Shown one piece after another: positions 1 through 8,720 of a stretch of DNA of 40,118 nt. A model generated the notes under the pieces. It saw only the letters and a list, made by a program, of their open reading frames with translations. It was not told the DNA's origin and did not search any database. The first letter of the stretch is position 1. Each line of letters opens with the position of its first letter. This DNA comes from an uncultured Alphaproteobacteria bacterium (lineage in GTDB: Bacteria > Pseudomonadota > Alphaproteobacteria > Rhodobacterales > Rhodobacteraceae). The position numbers and the translations under genes are program-made. The stretch is from assembly GCA_902537235.1 (NCBI GenBank), contig CACBAO010000016.1:1-40118 (forward strand), read 5' to 3'.

Positions 1-84
1 GTGGACGAAGGAACTCCGGCAAAACTATTAAGGCCTTCAAAAAACGAATACACAAAAAGGTTAGTAGAAAGTTCAATTTTTTAA
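1..84 (+). CDS. ABC transporter ATP-binding protein, C-terminal end (partial)
   Basis: Frame 1 is open from the window edge and reads 27 residues to a TAA stop. The residues include EGTPAKLL and NEYTKRLVES. This matches the usual C-terminal tail of ABC-transporter ATPases (G-T-P-x-x-L/I-x-x-P-x-x-x-Y-T-x-x-L), most like the peptide/nickel or nitrate/taurine importer classes. All catalytic motifs (Walker A, signature, Walker B) lie outside the window, so substrate and subclass cannot be told. The gene ends 14 bases before the HIT gene, so the two may share a transcript. Confidence 0.6.
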   Translation: MDEGTPAKLLRPSKNEYTKRLVESSIF

Positions 85-98
85 AAAAGGATTTTGAG

Positions 99-521
99 AT
101 GAACTATGATGAACAAAATATTTTCGCAAAAATTATCAGGGGTGAATTGCCTGCTGAAAAAATTTATGAGGACGAAAAGGTTTTGGCTTTTATGGATATA
201 ATGCCTAGGGCACCAGGTCATTTTCTTGTTATACCTAAGGCAAGTGCACGGAATATTCTTGATATTGATAATGAAAGTCTATGTGCAGTTATGAAAGTAG
301 TGAAAAAGCTTGCAGTTGCATCTAAGAAAGCAATGAATGCAACGGGTATAACTATCCAGCAATTTAGTGAGGCTGATGGAGGTCAAGAGGTCTTTCACTT
401 GCATTTTCATGTTATACCTAGATATGAAGGCAAACCGATGGATAGACCTGGTCAACTGGTAAAGGACATGTCGGTTTTATCTTTGCAGGCAAACAAAATA
501 AAGGCTGAGTTGGGGGCTTAG
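99..521 (+). CDS. HIT family nucleotide hydrolase/transferase (HinT-like)
   Basis: This 140-residue protein carries the histidine triad H100-x-H102-x-H104 in the context EVFHLHFHVIPR, which is diagnostic of HIT proteins. The N-terminal half (IFAKIIRGELPAEKIYED) is typical of the bacterial HinT/Hit branch, and the length fits a single-domain member. Such proteins hydrolyse nucleoside phosphoramidates and similar small nucleotides in the cytoplasm, with the middle histidine as nucleophile. The start is the ATG at 99, with a purine-rich AAAAAAGG about 8 bases upstream. The physiological substrate is not shown by the sequence. Confidence 0.9.
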   Translation: MNYDEQNIFAKIIRGELPAEKIYEDEKVLAFMDIMPRAPGHFLVIPKASARNILDIDNESLCAVMKVVKKLAVASKKAMNATGITIQQFSEADGGQEVFHLHFHVIPRYEGKPMDRPGQLVKDMSVLSLQANKIKAELGA

Positions 522-531
522 TTAGATAGTC

Positions 532-1215
532 ATGTACGAATATAGTGGAAGAGCTTTAGTATTTGGTGCTAGTGGGGGTATAGGTCAAGCGTTTAGCAGG
601 TTCTTGGAGAATAGGCTCGGTTCAGAAAATGTGGTAAAAATAAGCCGATCCTTTGATGGGTTTGAGATTTCAGATGAAGAAAAAATATTAAAATTTTCTG
701 AATCAATAGAAGGTTCATTCAATTTGATAATCAATGCAACAGGGGTTTTGCAAACTACTGAAGAGGGGCCTGAGAAAACAATTAATGTGGTTAAACAAAA
801 ATCAATGATTGATATGATGACGATTAATGCAATAGGACCCGCCTTATTATTGAAAAATTTTTCCAAAAAATTGGATAAGACAAAATTTAGTGTATTCGTT
901 AATCTATCTGCCCGAGTGGGGTCCATAACGGATAATAGACTTGGGGGCTGGATTTCGTATAGGTCATCTAAAGCTGCTCTAAATCAAATCATTAAGACTT
1001 CTTCTATAGAGATAAATAGGAGAAATAAAAATGCTATTTGTGTGGGCCTTCATCCAGGTACAGTTAAAACAAGGTTTACAGAAAAATTTCAAAATACTAC
1101 TGAAACCATTTCGCCAGACGAGTCTGTTAAGATGATGATGAAAGTTGTTGAAAACCTTTCTGTGGATGACAATGGTTATTGTTTTGCCTATGATGGGAAA
1201 GCAATTCCAGCGTGA
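532..1215 (+). CDS. SDR family oxidoreductase (C-factor/CsgA-like)
   Basis: A 227-residue short-chain dehydrogenase. The nucleotide-binding motif GASGGIG lies at residues 12-18, an N-A-T-G variant of the structural NNAG motif at 68-71, the likely catalytic serine at S126, and Y143-x-x-x-K147. The LHPGTVKT segment at about 173-180 and the short length are typical of the branch related to Myxococcus C-factor. It should be a cytoplasmic NAD(P)-dependent enzyme; the substrate is unknown. It starts 10 bases after the HIT gene, so co-transcription is likely. No strong Shine-Dalgarno precedes the ATG. Confidence 0.85.
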   Translation: MYEYSGRALVFGASGGIGQAFSRFLENRLGSENVVKISRSFDGFEISDEEKILKFSESIEGSFNLIINATGVLQTTEEGPEKTINVVKQKSMIDMMTINAIGPALLLKNFSKKLDKTKFSVFVNLSARVGSITDNRLGGWISYRSSKAALNQIIKTSSIEINRRNKNAICVGLHPGTVKTRFTEKFQNTTETISPDESVKMMMKVVENLSVDDNGYCFAYDGKAIPA

Positions 1216-1283
1216 ACTCTCCATTCTAACTTTCAGTTTTAGGATTTGCACCGCTTCTTTGTTAGTTGAAAGGTTGTTTATAG

Positions 1284-2153
1284 TTGATAAGTGAAAATAC
1301 TAAGGGAGCATTTTTAATCTCTCTCGCGGCAGCTTGTTATGTAATGAGTGATATTTTCATGAAATTTCTTTCATCTGAAATGTCAATGTTTCAAATAACT
1401 TTTTTACGAGGACTGTTAGTAACCTTTTTTCTTTTTTCTTACTGTTATATGAGTGAAGCATCTTTTTTTATAAAAGAATGGAGAGACCGAATTGTAATAA
1501 CTATTAGATCAATTTTAGAAGTTATCATGACATATGCGTTTCTGGCTGCTCTATTCAACATGCATGTAGCCAACGCTAATGCTATTCTTCAATTAATTCC
1601 TCTCATTGTTCTTTTGGGATCATTCATTTTTTTACGTCAATCACCAAAGACATACGAATGGATTGCTGTCTTGGTTGGATGTTTTGGTGCAGTTATAATT
1701 ATTCGCCCAGGAGCATCGGATTTTAACTTCTTTACAATTCATGCATTAGTTGCGGTTTTTTGTTTGTCAGCACGTGATCTATTAACTGTAAGATTGAATA
1801 AAAATATACCATCAAATGTAGTAGCTTTTTATAGCGCACTAATGCTGACCGTGGTTAGCTTTTTATTAAGTGAAGACACCGATCTTTTTGGAAAAGTAGA
1901 TAATTCTTTATTTATAGTTTATACAGCTATATTCGTTTCTATCGGTTATATAGCCTCAGTTTCTGCCATGAGATATGGTGAAGTAACATTTGTTTCGCCA
2001 TTTAGATATACTGCTTTACTTTGGGCTACTGTCATGGGGTTTATTTTTTTTGGTGAGATCCCTAAATTTAGTACACTTTTTGGAGGATCTCTTATAATCC
2101 TTGCTGGAATCTTTATTTTTTACAAATCAAAAGACAACAAGAAAATTATATAA
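1284..2153 (+). CDS. EamA/DMT family transporter
   Basis: A 289-residue hydrophobic protein with about ten predicted membrane segments arranged as two EamA-type repeats. The first begins near the N-terminus (AACYVMSDIFMKFL...FLRGLLVTFF) and the second near residue 150. Members of the drug/metabolite transporter superfamily export or import small metabolites across the inner membrane; substrate cannot be predicted. The start is TTG at 1284, supported by GAAAGG about ten bases upstream and by its position just before the first membrane segment. It is the first of two EamA genes in the window (the other is at 6077-6970), and they are not close copies. Confidence 0.85.
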   Translation: MISENTKGAFLISLAAACYVMSDIFMKFLSSEMSMFQITFLRGLLVTFFLFSYCYMSEASFFIKEWRDRIVITIRSILEVIMTYAFLAALFNMHVANANAILQLIPLIVLLGSFIFLRQSPKTYEWIAVLVGCFGAVIIIRPGASDFNFFTIHALVAVFCLSARDLLTVRLNKNIPSNVVAFYSALMLTVVSFLLSEDTDLFGKVDNSLFIVYTAIFVSIGYIASVSAMRYGEVTFVSPFRYTALLWATVMGFIFFGEIPKFSTLFGGSLIILAGIFIFYKSKDNKKII

Positions 2154-2174
2154 AAACTATTTATTAAACTTTAG

Positions 2175-2522
2175 ATGTCAAACCAGGAAACGCTCGAACA
2201 TATTTTGGATCTTTTAGATGAAGAAGAAGGCATTTCATTTAAAAGAATGTTTGGTGGGTATGGACTATATAAAAATGAGCTGGCCGTTGCACTGATCTTA
2301 CGCTCAGAAATTTATATGAAAGTTGATCAATCAAATATAAATGATTATAAGTCTGCTTTCTCGAAACCATTTACATACAAGAAAAATGGGAAAGATATAT
2401 CCCTGTCAAATTGGGCAATTCCCTCTGAAATTTTAGAAGATAAAGATTTATTTATTGAATGGTTTTTGAAGTCCTATAGGGTTGCACTTGATAAAAAAAT
2501 AGGAAAAAAAGTTGAGTATTGA
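2175..2522 (+). CDS. TfoX N-terminal domain protein
   Basis: A 115-residue protein with the TfoX-N signature KRMFGGYGLY near residues 23-32 and a following strand pattern (ELAVALILRSEIYMKVD). It lacks the C-terminal TfoX domain, as is usual for the short stand-alone form common in alphaproteobacteria. TfoX of gammaproteobacteria regulates competence, but the function of single-domain forms is not established, so no competence role is inferred. The end overlaps the start of the LysE gene by 11 bases, suggesting translational coupling. Confidence 0.85.
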   Translation: MSNQETLEHILDLLDEEEGISFKRMFGGYGLYKNELAVALILRSEIYMKVDQSNINDYKSAFSKPFTYKKNGKDISLSNWAIPSEILEDKDLFIEWFLKSYRVALDKKIGKKVEY

Positions 2523-3162
2523 AAGCTGGTTATATCTTATTTTAATTTGCCTTATGGGTGCTTCTTCTCCAGGTCCTAGCTTGATAGTGATTTTACGTCA
2601 CGCAGTTGCTGATGGTAGAAGTGCAGGCATTTACGCCGCAGTAGGCCATGGCTTAGGCATTTTTATATATGCACTTGTCTCAGCGATCGGCTTAAGTTTT
2701 ATATTAATTAATTCTCCAAAGATATTTTCGTTTGTCCAAATTTTAGGAGCATTATTCTTGTTTTGGATAGGCTTTCAAATACTCCGGGAAGGGCTATCAA
2801 AAAAAGACTTATCAAATTTTGGGGAATATAAAACATCGTCATCAGGCATTACATTAAATCATTTTAGAGATGGTTTTGGTATCGCAATTCTGAATCCAAA
2901 AATACTGGCTTTTTTCTCTTCTTTATTTAGTCAGTTTTTGTCTCCCGAGCAAAACTTTTCTATTCATATGTTTATGGCAATTATCGCTGGGTTTATTGAT
3001 GTAAGTGTCTACGTTATCATTGTTTTTTTAGTAACTCTAAAAAGCTTGCTAAAATTTTATAGAGATAAGATATTTTTTGTGGAGGTTGCGTTTGGATTGT
3101 TGTTAATCCTCTTGGGTTTTTCTATATTTGTAGTAAACTTTAATATTACTGATTTTGGTTAA
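2512..3162 (+). CDS. LysE/RhtB family amino-acid exporter
   Basis: A 216-residue membrane protein with about six hydrophobic segments. The family signature G-A-S-S-P-G-P lies at residues 16-22 and is followed by a conserved amphipathic stretch (RHAVADGRSAG). Proteins of this family export amino acids or small analogues through the inner membrane. The start is TTG at 2512 inside the end of the TfoX-N gene; AGGAAA at 2501-2506 supports it, and no ATG fits the family N-terminus. The substrate is not predictable. Confidence 0.88.
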   Translation: MSIESWLYLILICLMGASSPGPSLIVILRHAVADGRSAGIYAAVGHGLGIFIYALVSAIGLSFILINSPKIFSFVQILGALFLFWIGFQILREGLSKKDLSNFGEYKTSSSGITLNHFRDGFGIAILNPKILAFFSSLFSQFLSPEQNFSIHMFMAIIAGFIDVSVYVIIVFLVTLKSLLKFYRDKIFFVEVAFGLLLILLGFSIFVVNFNITDFG

Positions 3163-3167
3163 AAAGA

Positions 3168-4931
3168 ATGAATGAAAATAAAATTGATAGAAAAATTGCT
3201 GTTATTTTCGTAACAGATGTTGTGGGTTTCAGTAAGCTTATGGAGAAGAATGAAGACCAAACTCTTAAAAGTTTTCGGTCATGCAGAGAAATTCTAGATA
3301 ATTTATTTAAAGAGCATGGAGGCAGAATTTTCAACACCGCAGGAGACTCGGTCCTTGCAGAATTTCAAAGTGCAGTTTCTGCAGTGGTTTGTGCATCTGA
3401 ATTTCAAAAGTTAATTTCTGAACGAAATTCTAGTGTATCTGAAGATAGCGAAATGCATTTTCGAATTGGTATAAATATGGGTGATGTTATAGTAGAAGGC
3501 GATAATCTTTATGGGGACGGAGTAAATGTTGCGGCGCGTTTAGAGGCACTTTCGCAACCTGGTGGGGTATGTTTATCAAAAAGCATACATGATTTTGTGA
3601 ATCAAAAGACTGAGTTTTTGTTCAATGATATTGGTGAGCAACGAGTAAAAAATACAGATGTTCATGCGTTCGATTTAGCGCTTAATAATCTAGAAAAAAG
3701 AGAGGCAAAAAAAGAAGAGAAACTTGATGATGTAGATGATGGCGGCAAACCCCCAGCCATTGCAGTTCTTCCATTTAAAAATTTGAGTAATGATGAAGAG
3801 CAGGAGTATTTCGCAGATGGAATTACAGAGGATATAATTGCCAACCTTTCATTGTGGAAAACATTTCCCGTTATCTCACGGAATTCTAGTTTTTCTTTTA
3901 AAAACTCCACTGAGAAATCGGATGTCATATCGAAAGCACTGGGAGCGAGGTATTTAGTTGAAGGGAGTGTAAGAAAAGCCGGAAACAAAGTTCGAATTAC
4001 TGCACAGCTAACTTCAGCAGATGATGACAAACAAATTTGGTCGAAAAGATGGGATAGGTCGCTTGAAGACATTTTTGAAGTTCAAGATGAAGTATCACGA
4101 GATGTAGCTGCACTAATTTCTCCTGCTTTAAAGGATCAGGAGCAGGTAAAGCTAAGCACTAAAGGCAAGAAAAATTTTGGTGCTTGGGATGAGTATCTTC
4201 AAGGTCTTAACATATATAATACTCAAGATTTTGTTGGAACAACATTAGGTGATAAAGTTATTGAACACTGTAAGAGAGCAATAGAGCTTGATGCAAATTT
4301 TTGTGACGCCTATGTTCTTTATTGTAATGTGTTGCAAGGAAAGATTTATAGTCATGAGCATCAAGAAAAACGAGAAGAAAATACTAAGCTCTTTCATCAA
4401 ATGGCGCAAAAAGCAGTCGATACCGACCCCGAAAATCCAGACGCCATGTCTTCACTAAGCATGTCTTATAGCATAAAAAAAGACCTGAATAAAAGGCTCG
4501 AGACAGCTGAAAAAGCATTAGAATTAAACCCAAGCCACCCACGTTCCAATTTTTCTTATGGTCAAGCCTTAACAAATTTTGGAAGGAACGAAGAAGCCTT
4601 GTCCTATGTCAATAAAGCAATTGAGCTGGATCCTCAATCCAAAAGAAATTATGAAGGTTTTTTCCCTCTTTTGTATATAGCTCTCAAAGACTGGGAAAAT
4701 GCAATAACATGGCTGAACACAGCTCATGAGCGAAGTCCTCATTCCAGATACTTTGGCTGGAAGGCTGCGGTATATGGAAAAATGAATGACTTAGAGTCTG
4801 CTAAAGAAAATCTAAACTCTTTTCTTAAAGAACGACCTGAAATTAAGACATTAGAGGATTATGAAAAGGTTGCACCAACTATAATAAAAGATACGCTACT
4901 AGAAGGGTTGAAAATAGCTGGATTAAAATAA
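3168..4931 (+). CDS. Class III adenylate/guanylate cyclase with TolB-like and TPR regions
   Basis: A 587-residue soluble signalling protein. Residues about 8-170 form a class III cyclase domain: metal-binding aspartates D17 (FVTDVVGFS) and D60 (NTAGDSVLAEF), and the transition-state pair N120 and R124 in GDGVNVAAR, are all present, so activity is expected. Residues about 193-310 are a TolB-like region (AIAVLPFKNLS, FADGITEDI, LVEGSVRK), and about 350-560 contain TPR-like helical repeats (AIELDANFCDAY, ALELNPSHPRSN, AIELDPQSK). There is no signal peptide or membrane segment. This layout is well known in Rhizobiales and relatives, where the product is usually cAMP. The signal sensed by the C-terminal part is unknown. 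Confidence 0.93.
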   Translation: MNENKIDRKIAVIFVTDVVGFSKLMEKNEDQTLKSFRSCREILDNLFKEHGGRIFNTAGDSVLAEFQSAVSAVVCASEFQKLISERNSSVSEDSEMHFRIGINMGDVIVEGDNLYGDGVNVAARLEALSQPGGVCLSKSIHDFVNQKTEFLFNDIGEQRVKNTDVHAFDLALNNLEKREAKKEEKLDDVDDGGKPPAIAVLPFKNLSNDEEQEYFADGITEDIIANLSLWKTFPVISRNSSFSFKNSTEKSDVISKALGARYLVEGSVRKAGNKVRITAQLTSADDDKQIWSKRWDRSLEDIFEVQDEVSRDVAALISPALKDQEQVKLSTKGKKNFGAWDEYLQGLNIYNTQDFVGTTLGDKVIEHCKRAIELDANFCDAYVLYCNVLQGKIYSHEHQEKREENTKLFHQMAQKAVDTDPENPDAMSSLSMSYSIKKDLNKRLETAEKALELNPSHPRSNFSYGQALTNFGRNEEALSYVNKAIELDPQSKRNYEGFFPLLYIALKDWENAITWLNTAHERSPHSRYFGWKAAVYGKMNDLESAKENLNSFLKERPEIKTLEDYEKVAPTIIKDTLLEGLKIAGLK

Positions 4932-4954
4932 GATCTATCTTTTTAACTTAAAAT

Positions 4955-4960
4955 GAGGAG
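4955..4960 (+). promoter_or_regulatory. Shine-Dalgarno that sets the frmA start
   Basis: GAGGAG sits six bases before the ATG at 4967. An in-frame GTG at 4964 lies only three bases from this site, too close for initiation, so ATG 4967 is chosen. Confidence 0.75.
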
Positions 4961-4966
4961 AAGGTG

Positions 4967-6076
4967 ATGAAAACTAAAGCCGCTGTTGCATTCGAAGCTT
5001 CTAAGCCTTTAGAAATAGTAGAATTAGATTTAGAGGGTCCAAAAGAGGGTGAAGTTCTCGTAGAAATAAAGGCGTCTGGCATTTGCCATACTGATGCTTA
5101 CACTTTATCTGGAGCAGATCCTGAAGGAATATTTCCATCTGTATTAGGACATGAAGGAGCAGGTGTTGTTGTTGATGTTGGAAAAAATGTTACCTCTGTA
5201 TCTGTTGGTGATCATGTCATTCCCTTGTATACCCCCGAATGTAGAGAATGTGAATATTGCCTTAATCCTAAAACAAATCTTTGTCAGGCAATACGGACTA
5301 CCCAAGGTCAGGGATTAATGCCCGACGGAACAAGCCGCTTTAGTTATAAAGGTAAGCCTATTTTTCATTATATGGGTACCTCTACTTTTTCTCAATTTAC
5401 AGTTATTCCCGATATTGCGGTTGCTAAAATTTCTAAAAGTGCCCCTTTTGAGAAAGTTTGTTACGTTGGCTGTGGTGTTACAACTGGAATTGGTGCCGTG
5501 ATTAATACTGCAAAAGCTGAAGCTGGATGTAGAGCAGTGGTGTTCGGTTTAGGAGGTATTGGGCTTAATGTCATCCAGGGTCTGAAAATGATCGGCGCTG
5601 AGATGATAGTTGGTGTGGATATTAATGCCTATAAAGAGGAGTGGGGAAAACGTTTTGGAATGACACACTTTGTCAATCCTTCCGAAGTAAAGGGTGATTT
5701 AGTCTCGCACCTAGTCGATCTGACCAAAGGAGGTGCCGATTACTCATTTGAGTGTATTGGTAACGTTAATATTATGAGAACAGCACTTGAATGTGCACAT
5801 AAAGGTTGGGGAGAAAGCATAATAATTGGTGTTGCAGGCTCTGGAGAGGAAATAAGTACGAGACCGTTCCAATTAGTTACTGGCAGAAGTTGGAGAGGGT
5901 CAGCATTCGGTGGGGCAAGAGGCCGAACTGATGTACCGAAAATAGTTGATTGGTATATGGATGGAAAAATTGAGATTGATCCAATGATTACGCACGTTAT
6001 TGACTTTGAAAGAATTAGCGAGGGCTTTGATCTATTGCACGAGGGAAAATCTATAAGATCTGTGGTTACCTATTAA
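4967..6076 (+). CDS. frmA: S-(hydroxymethyl)glutathione dehydrogenase / class III alcohol dehydrogenase
   Basis: A 369-residue medium-chain zinc dehydrogenase that oxidises the glutathione-formaldehyde adduct to S-formylglutathione. Catalytic zinc ligands C40, H62-E63 (GHEGAG) and C169 (GCGVTTG) and the structural zinc cysteines C92, C95, C98 and C106 are all present. The NAD-binding GLGGIG is at 194-199. Length and the N-terminus MKTKAAVAF match class III enzymes exactly. The start is ATG 4967 with GAGGAG six bases upstream. The usual partner, S-formylglutathione hydrolase, is not adjacent: the gene ends directly against the stop of the convergent EamA gene. Confidence 0.97.
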   Translation: MKTKAAVAFEASKPLEIVELDLEGPKEGEVLVEIKASGICHTDAYTLSGADPEGIFPSVLGHEGAGVVVDVGKNVTSVSVGDHVIPLYTPECRECEYCLNPKTNLCQAIRTTQGQGLMPDGTSRFSYKGKPIFHYMGTSTFSQFTVIPDIAVAKISKSAPFEKVCYVGCGVTTGIGAVINTAKAEAGCRAVVFGLGGIGLNVIQGLKMIGAEMIVGVDINAYKEEWGKRFGMTHFVNPSEVKGDLVSHLVDLTKGGADYSFECIGNVNIMRTALECAHKGWGESIIIGVAGSGEEISTRPFQLVTGRSWRGSAFGGARGRTDVPKIVDWYMDGKIEIDPMITHVIDFERISEGFDLLHEGKSIRSVVTY

Positions 6077-6970
6077 CTATTTTTGTATGTCTGTTATTTT
6101 TATATAAGCAATGATGGAAATCGTTACAATTAGAGCACCTATAATCATCTGAAGAGATGGTTGCTCATCTATCACGAGCCATACCCAAAATGATCCCAAT
6201 ACCAACTCTAGGAGCATAATTAAGCTAACGGTAGAAGCTCTAGTATATTTTGGCGCTATGAGTAATAAAGCGAAGGAAAATGGTAAAATGATTATCCCCA
6301 TCGCTATAACACTGACGGGTGCCGAGAAGTTTAAATTCGGTTCGTTTGATAGGTAAAAACAAAAGACACCACTTATAATACACCCTATAGACGTTGCAGG
6401 CATGACAGATAAATTTGGATATTTTCTGACCATTGTAAACGTGAAAGAAATACCCAAAGCAGAAATTAATCCATATGAAGCACCTAGAATTACGGAGCCA
6501 TCAGGTGCATTTTCAGCAGTATCTGATCCACTAACGGCAAGAGAAATGCCACACACAGCAAAAATCAATATTAACCATGAAATTAGGTTTTGTTGCTCAT
6601 TCAAAAAGAAAACTGATAACAAGGCTGTTAAAAGGGGCATCGTTGCTAGCGCAGTCAAAACAACAATGACAGAAGTTTCACTTACACCAAGAGTAAAACT
6701 TACTGAATTAACGGCCATCGCTCCAACAATTAGCAGTCCAGGAATAGAAAATGTTGTTAGAAACTCACTTTTGCGTCCCGATTTTCTTGAAAAAATCCAG
6801 ATAAAAAAGAGGGTAGCACCCATAAGCACACCTCTCCATCCTCCTAATTGCCATTTTTCAAGTTCTGATAATCTCATAAAAAGAGTATCTGGTGTTAATA
6901 AGAGTACGCCGAAAACGGCAAGCACTATGCCTTTAGATTTATTGTCTAATATATTGAATTTGTTTATCAT
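6077..6970 (-). CDS. EamA/DMT family transporter
   Basis: A 297-residue minus-strand protein with about ten membrane segments in two EamA repeats. An N-terminal segment (GIVLAVFGVLLLTPDTLFM) and a second-half segment (MPATSIGCIISGVFCFYL) illustrate the hydrophobic pattern. It is a probable inner-membrane metabolite exporter or importer with unknown substrate. The start is ATG at 6968-6970; no clear Shine-Dalgarno precedes it. Its stop touches the frmA stop, and its 5' end faces the photolyase-like gene across 107 bases, which must hold both promoters. Confidence 0.85.
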   Translation of the reverse strand: MINKFNILDNKSKGIVLAVFGVLLLTPDTLFMRLSELEKWQLGGWRGVLMGATLFFIWIFSRKSGRKSEFLTTFSIPGLLIVGAMAVNSVSFTLGVSETSVIVVLTALATMPLLTALLSVFFLNEQQNLISWLILIFAVCGISLAVSGSDTAENAPDGSVILGASYGLISALGISFTFTMVRKYPNLSVMPATSIGCIISGVFCFYLSNEPNLNFSAPVSVIAMGIIILPFSFALLLIAPKYTRASTVSLIMLLELVLGSFWVWLVIDEQPSLQMIIGALIVTISIIAYIKITDIQK

Positions 6971-7077
6971 TAATTGATTTTAGTGAAAAAAATGTAAAAC
7001 TTTCTGCTTATCCTAATCCACACAAGAAACGATTAAGAAAAACTTTAAAACAATCATTAACAGACTACTTCTCCTAT

Positions 7078-8574
7078 ATGAAGAATTTATTTGTGATTTT
7101 AGGCAATCAGCTTTTTCATCCAAAATTGTTGAAGGAAAAAGGTTGCACCGATGTATTTATGGCTGAGGACTTTGGTCTGTGCACATATGTAAAGCACCAT
7201 AAGTTAAAGATCTATTTTTTTCTATGCTGCATGAGAGAATATGCTGATGAACTGAGGACAGCTGGTATCAACGTTCATTATTTTAAATTAAGTGAAAGGG
7301 ATGAAAATCAGACATATACAGAATTGCTTTGCTCTTTTTTGAGTGAGAAGAAGGTAGCTAACTTAAATCTATTTGAGATAGAGGATAAGTCTTTCGAGTT
7401 GCCCTTTCTTAAAGTACTCGCTAACGCAGGCATCACGTACTCTATCATGGACTCACCTATGTTTATGTTTTCAAGAAAGGATTTCTCTGATTTTCATAAA
7501 GGATTGAAACAATTTAGGATGAATTCGTTTTATATATTTGGAAGGAAAAAATTTAATATATTACTAGATAATGATCAAAAACCAGTAGGTGGTAAGTGGT
7601 CATATGATGCTGAAAATAGAAAAAAAATTCCACCAAGTACGGTAATTCCTTCGCTCCCCAAATACAAAATCTCTGCCTATCATGCAAGTGTATCTAAGTT
7701 AATAAAACAGCATTTTTCTAATCATCCAGGAGAACTTAATGAAATTTGGTTTCCTGTTCGAAGAAAAGATGTCTCCATTCAACTTGAAAAGTTTTTAGAG
7801 GAAAGATTAAATTGTTTTGGAGTGTATGAAGATGCTTTAGTTGAGGGTAAAAACTTCCTCTTTCATAGTTGTTTGAGTTTGTTACTCAATATTGGATTAA
7901 TTACTCCTGATGAAATAGTAGAAAAAACTTTAGAAGTGTATGAAAAACATCAGCTTCCGCTCAACTCGGTTGAAGGTTTTTTGAGACAAATAGTTGGTTG
8001 GAGAGAGTTTATTAGAGGGATTTATCAAGAAAAAGGAGATTTTCAAACTAAATCAAACTTTTTTAAACACAGCAGATCGTTAGCATCTAGTTGGTATCAG
8101 GGAACAACAGGAATTCTGCCTTTAGATGACTCTATTAATAAAGCAATAAGAGATGGTTATAATCATCATATACCACGCCTAATGGTAATAAGTAACATTA
8201 TGAACCTCTGCGAAATAAATCCAAAATTCATCTATAATTGGTTTATGGAAATGTATATTGACTCGTCTGATTGGGTAATGGTGCCAAATGTATTCGGGAT
8301 GGCTACTTACTCAGATGGAGGTTTGATGTCGACTAAACCTTACACATGTGGATCCAACTACATTTTAAAGATGAGTAATTATAAACGGGGTGATTGGTGT
8401 GATACTTTAGACGGCTTATATTGGCGTTTTATTGAAAAGCATATTGATTTTTATAAGTCTAATCCAAGATTGTCTTTTATTCATAAAACGTTAGAGAGAA
8501 TGTCTTCCGAAAGAAAGCTTCGTATTTTTGAGAAGGCAAAATTATTTATTGAGAATAATACCCATGAAGAATGA
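7078..8574 (+). CDS. Photolyase/cryptochrome-like protein of the bacterial (6-4)/FeS-BCP family, Fe-S ligands mostly missing
   Basis: A 498-residue protein. Its N-terminus ([12 protein letters not shown]) and C-terminal flavin/lesion-site segments match deoxyribodipyrimidine photolyase-related proteins such as Agrobacterium Phr[12 protein letters not shown] at about 360-370, [13 protein letters not shown] at 403-415 and [11 protein letters not shown] at 419-429. Family members repair (6-4) photoproducts or sense light using FAD, and most carry a 4Fe-4S cluster. Here the cysteine expected before the HHI motif is absent (residues 345-360 have none). The expected S-x-Y-C-x-x-C is replaced by SNYKRGDWC with a short deletion. 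Only C441, just before the LYW motif, remains. The gene overlaps a DUF2256 gene by 11 bases. Light-driven repair is inferred from the family only. Confidence 0.9.
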   Translation: MKNLFVILGNQLFHPKLLKEKGCTDVFMAEDFGLCTYVKHHKLKIYFFLCCMREYADELRTAGINVHYFKLSERDENQTYTELLCSFLSEKKVANLNLFEIEDKSFELPFLKVLANAGITYSIMDSPMFMFSRKDFSDFHKGLKQFRMNSFYIFGRKKFNILLDNDQKPVGGKWSYDAENRKKIPPSTVIPSLPKYKISAYHASVSKLIKQHFSNHPGELNEIWFPVRRKDVSIQLEKFLEERLNCFGVYEDALVEGKNFLFHSCLSLLLNIGLITPDEIVEKTLEVYEKHQLPLNSVEGFLRQIVGWREFIRGIYQEKGDFQTKSNFFKHSRSLASSWYQGTTGILPLDDSINKAIRDGYNHHIPRLMVISNIMNLCEINPKFIYNWFMEMYIDSSDWVMVPNVFGMATYSDGGLMSTKPYTCGSNYILKMSNYKRGDWCDTLDGLYWRFIEKHIDFYKSNPRLSFIHKTLERMSSERKLRIFEKAKLFIENNTHEE

Positions 8575-8692
8575 AAAAGTTTGTAAAGTCTGCAAAAAAC
8601 CTTTTACCTGGCGAAAAAAATGGAAGAAAGACTGGGAGCAAGTTCTCTATTGTAGTGAGCGCTGTAGAAGAAATAAAAATAAAGTGAAATGA
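8564..8692 (+). CDS. DUF2256 small zinc-finger-like protein
   Basis: A 42-codon gene starting at ATG 8564 inside the end of the photolyase-like gene (11-base overlap, different frame) and ending at TGA 8690-8692. The protein has C7-x-x-C10 and C30-x-x-x-C34 with the DUF2256 core PFTWRKKW between them, and a basic C-terminus. The motif is almost the full family consensus, so the gene is real despite its size. DUF2256 proteins have no established function; the four cysteines suggest zinc binding and the many lysines and arginines suggest nucleic-acid contact. The overlap implies coupled translation with the photolyase-like protein and a shared role. I recall this pairing from other bacteria but cannot check it here. 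Confidence 0.9.
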   Translation: MKNEKVCKVCKKPFTWRKKWKKDWEQVLYCSERCRRNKNKVK

Positions 8693-8720
8693 GATATTTC
8701 CTATACGCTTTAGTGAGCCT

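Noticed and set aside
6402-6977. Long open frame (191 codons) on the plus strand opposite the second EamA gene
   Set aside because: It is antisense to a clear membrane-protein gene, resembles no family and is a composition shadow.
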